Assembly (NCBI RefSeq): GCF_022346185.1
Contig: NZ_JAKRMS010000002.1
Span: forward strand, 56,923 to 120,922
Length of the DNA stretch: 64,000 bases
Reading direction: 5' to 3'
DNA from: Cellulomonas sp. ACRRI
GTDB lineage: Bacteria; Actinomycetota; Actinomycetes; Actinomycetales; Cellulomonadaceae
In this document: piece by piece, positions 1-8,457 of the stretch
Layout of the letters: every line of letters begins with the position of its first letter
Position numbering within the stretch: the first letter of the stretch is position 1
Notes under the pieces: model-generated
Database searches by the model: none
Seen by the model: the letters and a program-made list of their open reading frames with translations, nothing else
What the model was told of the DNA's origin: nothing
Position numbers and translations under genes: made by a program

Positions 1-473
1 ACGGCGCTGCCGTTGGCCAGCACGTCGACCGCCGGAGCAGCCGCGGTGTGCCGCACCGTCAGCCGGCCCTGCCCCGCCGGGACCTCCGACAGGTCGTTGG
101 TGAAGAGGGTCGCCGTCGGGCTGCCGGCCGCGTCCAGGTGGGCGACGGCCGTGTAGCTCGCCCCGGCGTCCAGGGTGAGGTCGACCGGGCCGATGGCCGG
201 CTGGCTCGCGTCGGCGGCGTCGGCCGCGGTGATCGCGACCGTGTGCGCGCCGGCGGGCAGGTCCAGCGGGCCCGCGAGGGTGCCGGGCGCGAAGTCGTCC
301 AGCGTGCGCTGGCCGTCGACCCACACGTCGACGGTCAGGTCGGGCACACCGTGCAGCACGGACAGGGACGCGGTCCCGGACGTGGCGGCGGTGGCGGGCA
401 TCGCGGTCGCGAGGGCGACCAGGGCCGCGGCGGCGACGCCGGCCGACCCGATGACGAACGGACGGTGCTGCAT
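1..473 (-). CDS. DUF4397 domain secreted protein (3' end outside window)
   Basis: The reverse strand encodes a start (ATG at 473, preceded by AGAGGAG) followed by a signal peptide rich in Ala/Val that ends in an ATAA-type cleavage region. Next comes a DUF4397-like beta-rich segment with the pattern SLSVLHGVPDLTVDVWVDG, then a second copy-like stretch (LTVRHTAAAPAVDVLANG). DUF4397 proteins are exported and of unknown biochemical role. About 157 codons are visible; the C-terminus lies beyond base 1. The family call rests on the HGVPDLTVDVWVDG and RHTAAAPAVDV patterns. Confidence 0.82.
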   Translation of the reverse strand, partial: MQHRPFVIGSAGVAAAALVALATAMPATAATSGTASLSVLHGVPDLTVDVWVDGQRTLDDFAPGTLAGPLDLPAGAHTVAITAADAADASQPAIGPVDLTLDAGASYTAVAHLDAAGSPTATLFTNDLSEVPAGQGRLTVRHTAAAPAVDVLANGSA

Positions 474-573
474 GCGAACTCCTCTGTCCGGTCCCCCCGG
501 AGGGGGCAGGTGCACTGACACCCCCACTACGACCTGGACAGGCCGCACGGATGCAGCGGCGCACAAGAAGTTC

Positions 574-1476
574 TCAGGCGTCCACCTCCCGGGTGAACCC
601 GAGCACCGCCGCCGCGAGCTCCTCCGGCGCCTCGAGGGCGACGTGGTGCCCGACGCCGTCGAGCAGGACCGAGGCCACCCGACCCCGCACGACGTGCCCC
701 AGGGTCGCGGCCGTGAACGGCCCCCCCGACCCGCCGACCGCCAGGGCGGGCACCGTGAGCGGGTGGGCCGCCGCCAGCTCCCGGAGCTCCTCGCCCTCCG
801 TGAGCACCGACCGGTACAGGCCGGCGGCGCCGCGCCAGCCGCCGGGTCGAGCGTAGGTGCGGGCCAGCTCGTCGACGTCCTGCCCGGTGACGGCGCCGGG
901 CACCGCGGTCATCGTCGGGAACGCCCAGGTGCCCAGGAGCTCGCGCTCCCGCCCGGCGAGCAGCAGCTCCGGGATCCCCGGGGCCGCGAGCGCGCCCAGG
1001 TGCCAGGACCCGCCGCGGGTCACGTCGGCGAACGCCTCGAGCCCGAACCCGGCGAGGCCCATCTCCACGGCGACGAGGCTCGCCACGTCCTCCGGGTGGC
1101 CCGTGGCCAGCCGCAGCACCGTGCCGCCCGCGACGTCCTGCCCCAGCAGGTGCACCGGCCCGAGGCCGAGGTGCGCGACGAGCGCGTGCAGGTCCTCGGC
1201 GGCGACCGCGCTGCCGAAGTCGTCTTCGGCGACCGCGGAGTCGCCGAAGCCCCGCAGGTCCACCGCGATCACCCGGTGCTCCGCCGCGAGCAGCGGGATG
1301 ACCCGGTGGAACGCCCACCAGGACTCCGGGAAGCCGTGCACGAGCAGGACCGGCGACCCCCCGGCACCGGCGGTGACGTAGTGCAGCGTCGTGCCGTTGA
1401 CGTCGGCGCGGTGGTGCCGGACCCCGGCGACGTCGGCGGGCGCGGTGGGTGCGGTGGGTGCGGTGGTGTCGGACAT
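574..1476 (-). CDS. alpha/beta hydrolase, epoxide-hydrolase-like
   Basis: A 300-residue alpha/beta hydrolase. HGFPESWW (residues 48-55) is the oxyanion-hole motif typical of epoxide hydrolases. The nucleophile elbow reads GQDVAG (about 112-117), with Asp rather than Ser as expected for epoxide hydrolases and haloalkane dehalogenases. A C-terminal GHH supplies the likely catalytic His. I chose the ATG at 1476 because AGGAGGT lies just upstream; the reading frame stays open further up but without a ribosome site. The gene is divergent from a MarR regulator, and two operator-like dyads lie between them, so repression by that regulator is likely. The substrate cannot be told. Confidence 0.88.
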   Translation of the reverse strand: MSDTTAPTAPTAPADVAGVRHHRADVNGTTLHYVTAGAGGSPVLLVHGFPESWWAFHRVIPLLAAEHRVIAVDLRGFGDSAVAEDDFGSAVAAEDLHALVAHLGLGPVHLLGQDVAGGTVLRLATGHPEDVASLVAVEMGLAGFGLEAFADVTRGGSWHLGALAAPGIPELLLAGRERELLGTWAFPTMTAVPGAVTGQDVDELARTYARPGGWRGAAGLYRSVLTEGEELRELAAAHPLTVPALAVGGSGGPFTAATLGHVVRGRVASVLLDGVGHHVALEAPEELAAAVLGFTREVDA

Positions 1477-1490
1477 GGCGACCTCCTGGT

Positions 1491-1535
1491 TGACAACGTG
1501 GTTGTCAGACTGCAACTGCGCAACCCGGTTGTCAA
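1491..1535. promoter_or_regulatory. divergent MarR operator pair and promoter
   Basis: TGACAAC-GTG-GTTGTCA (1491-1507) is a perfect 7-bp dyad. A second imperfect site, TGCGCAAC-CCG-GTTGTCAA (1517-1535), shares the CAAC/GTTG core and overlaps a -35 box TTGTCA (1529-1534). That box is spaced 17 nt from a -10 TACGCT (1552-1557) serving the MarR gene. On the other strand TTGACA overlaps the same site. This layout is what autoregulation plus control of the hydrolase would need; binding itself is inference. Confidence 0.72.
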
Positions 1536-1564
1536 GGTGCCGTCCCCGGCCTACGCTGGTGGCC

Positions 1565-2020
1565 GTGCCCCAACCGACACCCGGAGTCCGGCTCGCCCGG
1601 CTGCTGCTCGGGGCGTTCGAGGAGATGGTCGACGACGTCGTCGGGCACCTCGCGGCGCACGGGCACCCCGGCGTGACCGCGAACCTCGAGTTCGCGCTCG
1701 CCGCCGTCGCGGGGGGGGCGGACAGCGCCTCCGCCCTCGGCCGCGCCCTGGGGACCACCCGCCAGGCGGCGGCGAAGACGGTCGCGACGCTCGAGCAGCT
1801 CGGCTACGTCGAGCGGGCGGACGACCCGGACGACGCGCGGCTCAAGCGCCTGCGGGTGACCCCGCGCGGCGAGGAGATGTCCGCGATCGGCGCCGCGCGG
1901 TTCGACGCGCTGCGGGACCGGTGGGCCGCGCGGCTGGAGCCGGGGGCGGCCGAGGCCGCCGAGGTGGCGTTGGGGCTGCTCGTGCCCCCGCGGCCCGACC
2001 CGGGCACCCGCACGCCCTGA
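1565..2020 (+). CDS. MarR/winged-helix transcriptional regulator
   Basis: A 151-residue winged-helix protein. The recognition region reads [40 protein letters not shown], and the wing ([14 protein letters not shown]) is typical of MarR regulators. The GTG at 1565 is chosen because TACGCT lies 7 nt upstream and no ribosome site is present, which fits a leaderless mRNA. It is divergent from the hydrolase and presumably represses it and itself through the dyads between them. The ligand is unknown. Confidence 0.85.
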   Translation: MPQPTPGVRLARLLLGAFEEMVDDVVGHLAAHGHPGVTANLEFALAAVAGGADSASALGRALGTTRQAAAKTVATLEQLGYVERADDPDDARLKRLRVTPRGEEMSAIGAARFDALRDRWAARLEPGAAEAAEVALGLLVPPRPDPGTRTP

Positions 2021-2688
2021 CCGCCGCGGCGGTCCGGGCGCGGAACGGTCACGCGACCACCGCGCGGCGGCTGCAGGGGTCGTGCGTCGGCGTGAGGATG
2101 ACGAGATGCACTCAACTTGAGAAATCCGAGCCGAAAGTGAGAATCGGCGCTCAGGCCGGGCGTGGAGCAACGGCGGGGCGTGGGTCCACCATGCACCGCC
2201 GCGCGCGGAGGTCGTATGACCAGGAGATGCCCGGAGGCGGTCAGTCGGCGGCTTCCTTCGTCGAGGTCCAGATCCAGCGCGTGACCGCTTCGCGCAGCGA
2301 TGCACGCACGTCGGCGGGTTGGGCCGTGCCGTCCTCCACCGCTCGCCAGGTGCCGATGGCCGAGGTGCTCGAAGGCCAGCAGCACGCCCTGGACGACGCC
2401 GGCTGGACCGACTTCCAAGAGATGGGTTCACACCTCGTCGCTCGCGCCTACGAGGGAGATTTCGTCGGCCAGCGCATTCCTGACGATCTGCGACCCAAGC
2501 AGCGCCGAGGGTGGAGGGCGGTGTGGACCGCAGAGCTCGCTTTCGGACCGGTCCCGGTCGTGATCAGCCAACTGCACCTGATCGTGACGGCGGTCGCCGA
2601 CATCGGTTCGCTGCTGCCCTGGTGAACGCGCATCGGTCGGTCCATTCGACGGGCTCGCCTCGAACGGTTCGGGGACAGCGCTACCTCA
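2021..2688. other. degenerate non-coding stretch, lower GC
   Basis: This 670-bp stretch is less GC-rich than its surroundings. No frame gives a convincing full gene. A plus-strand frame from ATG 2356 to 2625 (89 codons) has a protein-like composition and ends LHLIVTAVADIGSLLPW. On the minus strand a fragment ending TRWIWTSTKEAAD stops at about 2238. These two readings conflict and neither has a clear ribosome site. With the nucleotidase remnant beside it, the stretch looks like a decayed or rearranged locus. Confidence 0.4.
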
Positions 2689-3069
2689 TCAACCGATCGG
2701 CGTCGCTGCGGCCGAAGCTCCCTCGGCGCCAGGCGCGGTGTTCGCGATCCCGTACGGCACGAGCACGCTCGCGACAACGCTGCGTGCCGGCTCCAGGTGG
2801 GTCATCTGGTCGTCGAAGTAGATGTGCGGTCGCAAGACCGCTAGGACGTCGGCCTTGCGGACGTTGCCGAGGAAGAACGCGTCGTTGACCTGGACGTCCC
2901 ACGACCTGAGCGTCTCCACCGCGCGCTCATGAGCCGGCGCCTGCCGGGCCGTCACCAAGGCGAGTCGGACTCGCGGCTTATAGCCGGCCGCCTGCTCGTG
3001 GCGGGCGAGCTCCGCCTTCTGGATCCGGCCGAGCGCGGGTGTGGCCTCGTCGCGCGACCCGCGGATTTC
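2689..3069 (-). pseudogene. 5'-nucleotidase remnant (C-terminal part)
   Basis: The reverse strand carries an open reading with no plausible start that resembles the C-terminal third of the cytosolic 5'-nucleotidase family (PF06189). It reads RLALVTARQAPAHERAVETL, then DAFFLGNVRKADVL, then HIYFDDQ and VPYGIAN. The frame runs back only to an in-frame stop at 3070-3072, so the N-terminal half (about 170 residues in the family) is missing. The only starts available are internal TTG/GTG codons. It lies just past the 3' end of the siderophore-interacting gene. I read it as a truncated pseudogene; the family is inferred from motif order only. Confidence 0.6.
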
Positions 3070-3121
3070 TCACGAAACGGTCTGAAATCTCACGCTCGGC
3101 CGATCGCCACAGAGCGCGCCC

Positions 3122-4063
3122 TCAGGCCCCCTCGGCCCGCCCCGCCCGCCAGTACCCCATGAACGCCACGGCCTTGCGGTCCACCCCGCACGTCCCGACG
3201 AGGTGCCGCCGCAGCGTCTTGATCGCCCCGGCCTCCCCCGCGAGCCACGCGTAGAGCGCGGCGGACTGGCGCAGGGGCTCGCCGGTCGCGTGGTCGACGG
3301 GGACCTCCCACAGGATGCCGTCGTCGATGTCGACGTCCTCGAGCTCCATGCCCTCGGGCAGCGGCGCGTCGTGCGGCATGAGCCGCTTGCACGCGGCCTG
3401 CACCGCGGGGACGAGGAGCGAGCCGTGCGCGGCGCCGTCGCGCGGCAGCCAGCGCACGGTCACGCCGGCCGGGGCGTCGACGGGGATCGCGTCGCCGGTG
3501 ACCGGGACCTCGATCAGCGCCTCGCCGCGGGCGTCGCGGGGCAGCCGCTCGAGGATGCCGGCGATGGCGGGCGCCGCGGTCTCGTCGCCCGCGAGGAGCA
3601 GGCGGTCGGCGTGCGCCGGCGGGACGAAGTCGACGCCGCCCGACGGGCCCGCGTGCTCGCGGTTCGGGCCGAGGACGACCAGCGGGTCGCCGACCTGCGC
3701 GCAGCCGGCCCACGCGGACGCCGGGCCGGCGTCGCCGTGCAGGACCATGTCGACGTCGAGCTCGCGGACGTCGTTGCGGGCCGTCCGCGCCGTGTAGGTG
3801 CGGATCGGGTGCCGGAGCTCGTCCGGCAGGTCGCGCCACTGCAGGTACCAGGACTCGCCGGTCGGGACCGTGTCGTAGCCGCAGGGCAGCGGGAGCAGCA
3901 GCTTGATGCGCTGGTCGAAGCCGTTGTCGGCGAACTGGTCCAGGTCCTCACCGGTGAAGGTGAACCGGCGGAAGGAGGGGCTGAGGTCCACGATCCGCGA
4001 CACCCGGACGTCGAAGAACCGGAACGGCGTGGTGACGGCCGGCGCGGCGGTGGACGCTGTCAT
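3122..4063 (-). CDS. siderophore-interacting protein (FAD-binding ferric reductase)
   Basis: A 313-residue protein of the SIP/ViuB family, cytoplasmic FAD/NAD(P)H flavoproteins that reduce Fe(III)-siderophores to release iron. The N-terminal FAD-binding beta-barrel contains [13 protein letters not shown] and the R-T-Y-T segment ([12 protein letters not shown]) that contacts FAD. The NAD-binding half includes [17 protein letters not shown]. The C-terminal SIP segment ends [13 protein letters not shown], and the Y-W-R motif is characteristic. Length is normal. A candidate DtxR/IdeR box lies upstream, in line with iron repression. No siderophore transporter genes adjoin it. Confidence 0.94.
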   Translation of the reverse strand: MTASTAAPAVTTPFRFFDVRVSRIVDLSPSFRRFTFTGEDLDQFADNGFDQRIKLLLPLPCGYDTVPTGESWYLQWRDLPDELRHPIRTYTARTARNDVRELDVDMVLHGDAGPASAWAGCAQVGDPLVVLGPNREHAGPSGGVDFVPPAHADRLLLAGDETAAPAIAGILERLPRDARGEALIEVPVTGDAIPVDAPAGVTVRWLPRDGAAHGSLLVPAVQAACKRLMPHDAPLPEGMELEDVDIDDGILWEVPVDHATGEPLRQSAALYAWLAGEAGAIKTLRRHLVGTCGVDRKAVAFMGYWRAGRAEGA

Positions 4064-4079
4064 GCCGCCACCGTAACCC

Positions 4080-4098
4080 GAAGGGAAGGCTTACCTCA
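4080..4098 (-). promoter_or_regulatory. candidate DtxR/IdeR iron box
   Basis: Read on the minus strand, TGAGGTAAGCCTTCCCT matches about 12 of 19 positions of the IdeR/DmdR consensus TTAGGTTAGGCTAACCTAA. It lies 17-35 bp before the siderophore-interacting gene. The match in the first half (TnAGGTnAG) is good and in the second half weaker. Confidence 0.5.
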
Positions 4099-4132
4099 CC
4101 CCCTGTGTGACACATCCCACACGGTGGACGCG

Positions 4133-5263
4133 TCAGGCCGCCGACGTGCCGAACGCGAGGCCCAGCAGGTACGTCGCCGCGGCCGCCCCGAAGCCGATCG
4201 CCAGCTGCCGCAGCGCGCGCTTGGCGGGCGACGACCCCGACAGCACGCCGACGGTCGCACCGGTCCCGAGCAGCGCGACGCCGACCAGGCCGGAGGCCAG
4301 CGCCACGGCGCTCCAGCCCTCCATGCCGAGCAGGTACGGCAACACGGGCACGACCGCCCCGGCCGCGAAGAAGCAGAAGCTCGCGAGCGCGGCGCCGACG
4401 GCGCTGCCGACGGTCTCGTGCTCGTCCACCTGCTCGCCGGCGACCTCGCCCTCGTGCGGGGGCAGCGCCGCCGACGCCCCGCCGACGGCGGACAGGTCGG
4501 CGAGCACCGTGGCCGCGCGCGCCTGCGCCTCGTCGGCGCCCATCCCCCGGGCGCGGTAGACGAGGGCGAGCTCGTTCGCGTCGATGTCGAGGTGCGGCAG
4601 CGCGTCCCGGGCCTGCGCGCTGGGCCGCGACGCCTCGAGGAGCTCGCGCTGGGAGCGCACGGACACGTACTCGCCCGCGCCCATCGACAGCGCGCCGGCG
4701 AGCAGGCCCGCCAGACCGGTCAGCAGGACCGTCGACGTGGCGACACCGCTCGCGCCGATGCCGAGCACCAGCGCCAGGTTGCTGACCAGCCCGTCGTTGG
4801 CGCCGAACACCGCGGCGCGGAACGTGCCGGACATCCGGCTGCGCCCGCGCATCGCCAGGCTGCGGACGACCTCCTCGTGGATCCGCTCGTCGGCGGCCAT
4901 CGTGGGCGTCGCGTCGACGTCGTCACCGTAGGCGGACCGCGCCTCGGCGCGCTGGGCGAGCGCCAGGACGAACACGCCGCCGAACCGCCGGGCGAGCGCG
5001 CCGAGCACGCGGGAGCGCACGTCGCCGGGCAGCGGCCGACCCACCCGGTCGCCGAGCAGGTCGAGCCAGTGCTGCTCGTGGCGCTTCTCGGCGTCGGCGA
5101 GCGCGAGCAGGATGGCGCGCTCCTCGCCCGTGCGCCGGGACGCGAGGTCGCGGTAGGCGGCGGCCTCGGCTCGCTCGTAGGCGAGGTAGCGCCGCCAGCG
5201 GCGGATCTGGCGGGCGGTGGGCGCGACGGCGGGGGCCCCGGGGGCCCGGTCGGTGGGTGGCAC
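4133..5263 (-). CDS. VIT1/CCC1-family Fe/Mn transporter with ferritin-like N-terminus
   Basis: About 376 residues. Residues 15-130 form a helical ferritin-like/rubrerythrin domain with E-rich helices (YERAEAAAYRDLA, DAEKRHEQHWLDLLGDR). A VIT1/CCC1 membrane domain follows, marked by GANDGLVSNLALVLGIG, the metal-transfer EYVSVRSQRE helix and four or five membrane segments. These fusions transport Fe(II) or Mn(II). The GTG at 5263 is preferred because GGAG precedes it; an upstream GTG at 5287 lacks a ribosome site. It lies next to the siderophore reductase, so iron handling is a shared theme, though the two genes are not overlapping. Confidence 0.9.
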   Translation of the reverse strand: MPPTDRAPGAPAVAPTARQIRRWRRYLAYERAEAAAYRDLASRRTGEERAILLALADAEKRHEQHWLDLLGDRVGRPLPGDVRSRVLGALARRFGGVFVLALAQRAEARSAYGDDVDATPTMAADERIHEEVVRSLAMRGRSRMSGTFRAAVFGANDGLVSNLALVLGIGASGVATSTVLLTGLAGLLAGALSMGAGEYVSVRSQRELLEASRPSAQARDALPHLDIDANELALVYRARGMGADEAQARAATVLADLSAVGGASAALPPHEGEVAGEQVDEHETVGSAVGAALASFCFFAAGAVVPVLPYLLGMEGWSAVALASGLVGVALLGTGATVGVLSGSSPAKRALRQLAIGFGAAAATYLLGLAFGTSAA

Positions 5264-5310
5264 GGTGCTCCATGGTGGGCGCCCCACGGGCCCGAGTCAC
5301 GCGATCCGCG

Positions 5311-5332
5311 CCGATTCGGGCGCCCGAATCGG
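5311..5332. repeat. perfect 22-bp palindrome
   Basis: CCGATTCGGGC followed directly by its reverse complement GCCCGAATCGG, with no loop. It lies between the stop of the upstream small gene and the start of the VIT1 gene, both on the minus strand. It may be a dimer-binding operator or a terminator without a T-tract. Confidence 0.7.
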
Positions 5333-5380
5333 GGCGTCCGCAGGGCCGTCGCGCGGCCGTGCGGGCGCCCCGTCCGCCGC

Positions 5381-5746
5381 TCAGTCCTCCCAGGGCGGGG
5401 TGTCGTCGAGCTTCGCGTAGTACTTCGCCAGGTGGCTCTTGACCCGGTCGACGTCCTTCGCGGGCAGGTCGACGCCACCGCGGGAGCCCTGCATCACGGC
5501 CGCGGCGGCGAACACGCCGCGCGGCACGGCGACGAGCTCCCCCCCGACCACGTCGGCGATCAGGAGCTTGTAGGCGGTGAAGTTCTGCTTCGCGTCGGCG
5601 TCGTACCAGACGTGCGCATCGCGGTACTTCTCGTTCGGCTCGTCCTGCGCGCCGGCCCACGCGCGGACGCGCTTCTCGGCGGCGGCACCGTCCCACTCGC
5701 GGTCGCGGTCGGCCAGGGGCAGGTCCCGGAACGCGGTGACGGCCAT
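5381..5746 (-). CDS. conserved hypothetical protein, 121 residues
   Basis: The ATG at 5746 has GGGAGG 8 nt upstream. The protein is hydrophilic, with a conserved-looking centre (NEKYRDAHVWYDADAKQNFTAYKLL) and an end VDRVKSHLAKYYAKLDDTPPWED. No signal peptide or membrane segment is present. I recognise the pattern as a widespread actinobacterial hypothetical protein but cannot give it a function. It is separate from the LLM oxidoreductase, which is read in the same direction and ends 61 bp upstream. Confidence 0.75.
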   Translation of the reverse strand: MAVTAFRDLPLADRDREWDGAAAEKRVRAWAGAQDEPNEKYRDAHVWYDADAKQNFTAYKLLIADVVGGELVAVPRGVFAAAAVMQGSRGGVDLPAKDVDRVKSHLAKYYAKLDDTPPWED

Positions 5747-5807
5747 CGGCCGCACCTCCCTCTCAACTCGGCGGGTTCACAACCTCAAGGTTGCGCAAGG
5801 CGGTGGT

Positions 5808-6818
5808 TCAGGACGACGGGGCGGCGGCGCGCAGCTTGTCCAGCAGCGGGCCGGCGACCTCGTCGAGGAACCGCTGCTGCGCCTGGTCGCCGACCTGCAC
5901 CAGGGCGATGTCGGTGAACCCGGCCTCCCAGTACGGCCGCACCCGCTCGACGATCGCGTCCAGGTCCGGCCCGCACGGGATCGTCTCGGCGACGTCGTCC
6001 GGCCGCACGAACTGGCTGGCGGCGTCGAACGCCTCCGTCGTCGGCAGGTCGGCGTTCACGTGCCAGCCGCCGGCGAACCAGCGGAACTGCTCGTGCGCGC
6101 GCTGCTTCGCCGCGGCCAGGTCAGGATCCCACGAGATCGGGATCTGGCCGATCTTGCGCGACGGGCGCGGCTCCTCGCCGCCGATCGCCTGCGCGGCCTG
6201 CGCGCGGGCCTCGTCCCAGGAGGCCAGCAGGTCCGCCTCCGGGTCCGTCGCGACCAGGTGGTCGGCCAGCGGGGCGAACCGCGACACGGACTGCGCGCCG
6301 GACACCGCGACGCCGATCTCGACCGGCGTGTCCGGGAGGTCCCAGAGCTGGGCGGAGTCGGTGCGGAAGTGCACGCCGTCGAAGGTGAGCCGGTCGCCGT
6401 CGAGCAGGGACCGGATGATCTCGACGGCCTCCTCGAGCATGTCGTGCCGCTCGCCGACCGCGGGCCACCGCTCGCCGACCACGTGCTCGTTGAGGTTCTC
6501 GCCGGCGCCGAGGCCCAGCGTGAACCGGCCGTCGGACAGCACGCCGAGGGTGGCGGCCTTCTGCGCGACCACGGCCGGGTGGTACCGGACGGTCGGGCAG
6601 GTCACGTACGTCATCAGCCCGACGCGGGACGTCACCTGGGAGACCGCGCCGAGCAACGCCCACGCGTACGGCGCGTGCCCCTGCTCGTCGACCCAGGGGA
6701 AGTAGTGGTCGGAGGAGACGAGGAAGTCGAAGCCGCGCTCCTCCGCGTCGGCCGCGTACCCCACGAGCTGCCTCGGACCGGACTGCTCGGTCATGAGGGT
6801 GTACCCGAATCGCGTCAT
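5808..6818 (-). CDS. LLM-class F420-dependent oxidoreductase, G6PDH-like subfamily
   Basis: A 336-residue luciferase-like monooxygenase-fold enzyme. It starts MTRFGYTLMTEQ and shows FDFLVSSDHYFPW, VGLMTYVTCPTVRYHPAVVAQKAATL and GRFTLGLGAGENLNEHVVG, which is the layout of the F420-dependent glucose-6-phosphate-dehydrogenase-like family. Such enzymes take hydride from a small substrate to deazaflavin F420; the substrate here is unknown. The ATG at 6818 is preferred over an upstream frame extension that lacks family sequence. A nested hairpin element lies just upstream. Confidence 0.9.
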   Translation of the reverse strand: MTRFGYTLMTEQSGPRQLVGYAADAEERGFDFLVSSDHYFPWVDEQGHAPYAWALLGAVSQVTSRVGLMTYVTCPTVRYHPAVVAQKAATLGVLSDGRFTLGLGAGENLNEHVVGERWPAVGERHDMLEEAVEIIRSLLDGDRLTFDGVHFRTDSAQLWDLPDTPVEIGVAVSGAQSVSRFAPLADHLVATDPEADLLASWDEARAQAAQAIGGEEPRPSRKIGQIPISWDPDLAAAKQRAHEQFRWFAGGWHVNADLPTTEAFDAASQFVRPDDVAETIPCGPDLDAIVERVRPYWEAGFTDIALVQVGDQAQQRFLDEVAGPLLDKLRAAAPSS

Positions 6819-6879
6819 GCGACCGAGCCTCACACCGACCGGCCGCCGCGGCATCCGGAGCGCTCCCCCGCGGCCATCA

Positions 6880-6957
6880 CTCGCCGAGATAGGGCCTGCG
6901 CGCCGAGATAGGACCGTCGCGGGTCCTATCTCGGCGGGGCGGCCCTATCTCGGCGAG
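6880..6957. repeat. nested inverted repeat (four copies of CGAGATAGG)
   Basis: Outer arms CTCGCCGAGATAGGGCC (6880-6896) and its exact complement (6941-6957) enclose inner arms CGCCGAGATAGGACC (6901-6915) and GGTCCTATCTCGGCG (6922-6936) with a 6-nt loop. All four arms share GCCGAGATAGG, so the element can fold as one long double hairpin or two alternatives. It lies between the 3' end of the SDR gene and the start of the LLM gene. It may end transcription of the SDR gene; its modular build resembles REP-type elements. Confidence 0.85.
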
Positions 6958-6983
6958 GAGAGCGGAGCGGCCGGCCGGGCGCG

Positions 6984-7847
6984 TCAGGCCTCGGCGAGCG
7001 CGGCGCGGAGGGCGTCGGCCAGCGGGGTGGTCGGGCGGCCGATCAGGCGGGACAGGTCGCCGGACGTCTCGGCCAGCAGGCCGTCGCGGGTGTTCTCCTC
7101 GAGGGCGAGGACGAAGCCGACCGTCCCCTCGTCCAGCCCGGCGGCGGCCAGGTCGGCGGCGCGCTGCTCGGGGGACACCGCGCGGTACGCCACCGGGCGG
7201 CCCAGCACCTCCGACGCGGCGGCGGCGAGCTCGTCGAAGCCCCACGCCTTGTCGCCGGACAGCTCGTACACGGCGTCGTCGTGGCCCGCGGTGCGCAGCA
7301 CGACCGCGGCCGCGGCGGCGAAGTCGTCGCGCGGCGCGGAGGCCACCCGGCCGTCGCCGTACGAGCCGACGATCTCGCCGGTCCCGCGGGCCTGGAGCAC
7401 GTCACCGAGGTAGTTCTCGGTGTACCAGCCGTTGCGCAGGATCGTGAAGGTCAGGCCGGAGGCGCGGAGGATCTCCTCGGTGGCCTTGTGCTCGGGCGCG
7501 AGCACCAGCGGCGAGGTGTCGGCCTTCGGCGCGGACGTGTAGACGAGGCGACCCACGCCGGCGGCCTTCGCCGCCTCGATGACGGCGCGGTGCTGGTCGA
7601 CCCGCTGCCCGACCTCGCTGCCCGACACCAGGAGCACCGTCTCGGCACCCTCCAGCGCGGCGCTGATCGTCTCCGGCTGCCCGTAGTCCAGGGTCGCGAC
7701 GCGCACGCCGCGCTCCACGAGGTCCGCGAGGGTCTCGGTGCGGCGGCCCGCGGCGACGATGCTGTCGGCCGGGACCCCGTCGGCGAGCAGGTGGGTGACG
7801 ACGAGGCGGCCGAGGTGGCCGGTGGCTCCGGTGACGACGATCGACAT
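6984..7847 (-). CDS. NmrA/SDR-type NAD(P)H:quinone oxidoreductase (QorB-like)
   Basis: A 287-residue atypical short-chain dehydrogenase. The Rossmann motif is VVTGATGHLGRLV (4-16), followed by YTSAPKAD and LRNGWYTENYL, the pattern of YtfG/QorB-type quinone reductases. The ATG at 7847 has GAGGAG at good spacing. The gene is divergent from an HxlR-family regulator, the same arrangement as qorB-ytfH in Escherichia coli and qor2-qorR in Corynebacterium. Together these suggest detoxification of quinones or diamide-like electrophiles. Confidence 0.88.
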   Translation of the reverse strand: MSIVVTGATGHLGRLVVTHLLADGVPADSIVAAGRRTETLADLVERGVRVATLDYGQPETISAALEGAETVLLVSGSEVGQRVDQHRAVIEAAKAAGVGRLVYTSAPKADTSPLVLAPEHKATEEILRASGLTFTILRNGWYTENYLGDVLQARGTGEIVGSYGDGRVASAPRDDFAAAAAVVLRTAGHDDAVYELSGDKAWGFDELAAAASEVLGRPVAYRAVSPEQRAADLAAAGLDEGTVGFVLALEENTRDGLLAETSGDLSRLIGRPTTPLADALRAALAEA

Positions 7848-7940
7848 GGTGAAACTCCTCCGGGTGGGACGTGGCCGGGCGCCTGACGCGTCCGGCACCA
7901 GCCCCAACGGCGCCCCGCCGTCCACCCTTCCCGGTCGCCG

Positions 7941-7964
7941 GTACCCACTTTCGAGTAAGGTACT
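7941..7964. promoter_or_regulatory. HxlR-type operator over the divergent promoter
   Basis: GTACC and GGTAC flank a core CACTTTCGAGTAAG, giving a partial dyad like those bound by DUF24/QorR regulators. It covers the -10 TAAGGT (7956-7961) that sits 6 nt before the HxlR start, so the regulator would block its own promoter. Confidence 0.55.
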
Positions 7965-7967
7965 GGC

Positions 7968-8363
7968 ATGGCGGTAAGCATCGAGGACAAGGCCCCGACG
8001 GCTCCGGGATCCGTGCTGGGTGACCTGCTCACGGACGGCATGCTCGCGTCCGCGTGCCCGAGCCGCGTGGTCCTGGACCACGTGACCAGCAAGTGGGGCG
8101 TCCTGGTCCTGGTCGCGCTCTCGGAGCGGACGCTGCGCTGGGGGGAGCTGCGGCGGCTCGTCGAGGGCATCAGCGAGAAGATGCTCGCCTCCACGCTCCG
8201 CACCCTGGAGGCCGACGGCCTGGTGCTCCGCGAGGCCACGCCGTCCATCCCGCCCCGGGTCGACTACTCGCTCACGCCGCTCGGCCGCGAGCTCGCCGAC
8301 CACCTCCTGCCGCTGATGGGCTGGATCGTGCGGCACGCGGACGCGATGCTCGCCCGCCCCTGA
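7968..8363 (+). CDS. HxlR/DUF24-family transcriptional regulator (QorR-like)
   Basis: A 131-residue winged-helix regulator with the family motifs CPSRVVLDHVTSKWGVLVLVALSE, LRWGELRRLVEGISEKMLASTLRTLEADGLV and YSLTPLGREL. Cys30 sits where DUF24 redox sensors carry the single reactive cysteine; no other Cys is present. The transcript is probably leaderless (TAAGGT 6 nt before the ATG). The pairing with the quinone reductase suggests that thiol oxidation or quinone addition releases repression. Confidence 0.9.
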   Translation: MAVSIEDKAPTAPGSVLGDLLTDGMLASACPSRVVLDHVTSKWGVLVLVALSERTLRWGELRRLVEGISEKMLASTLRTLEADGLVLREATPSIPPRVDYSLTPLGRELADHLLPLMGWIVRHADAMLARP

Positions 8364-8457
8364 GCCGCCGTCCCCGGCCACCGGGCCCGGGGACGTCACA
8401 GCGGGGGCGCCTACGATGGCCCACCGCAACCCCCGCACCCGATCGAAGGACGAGCAC

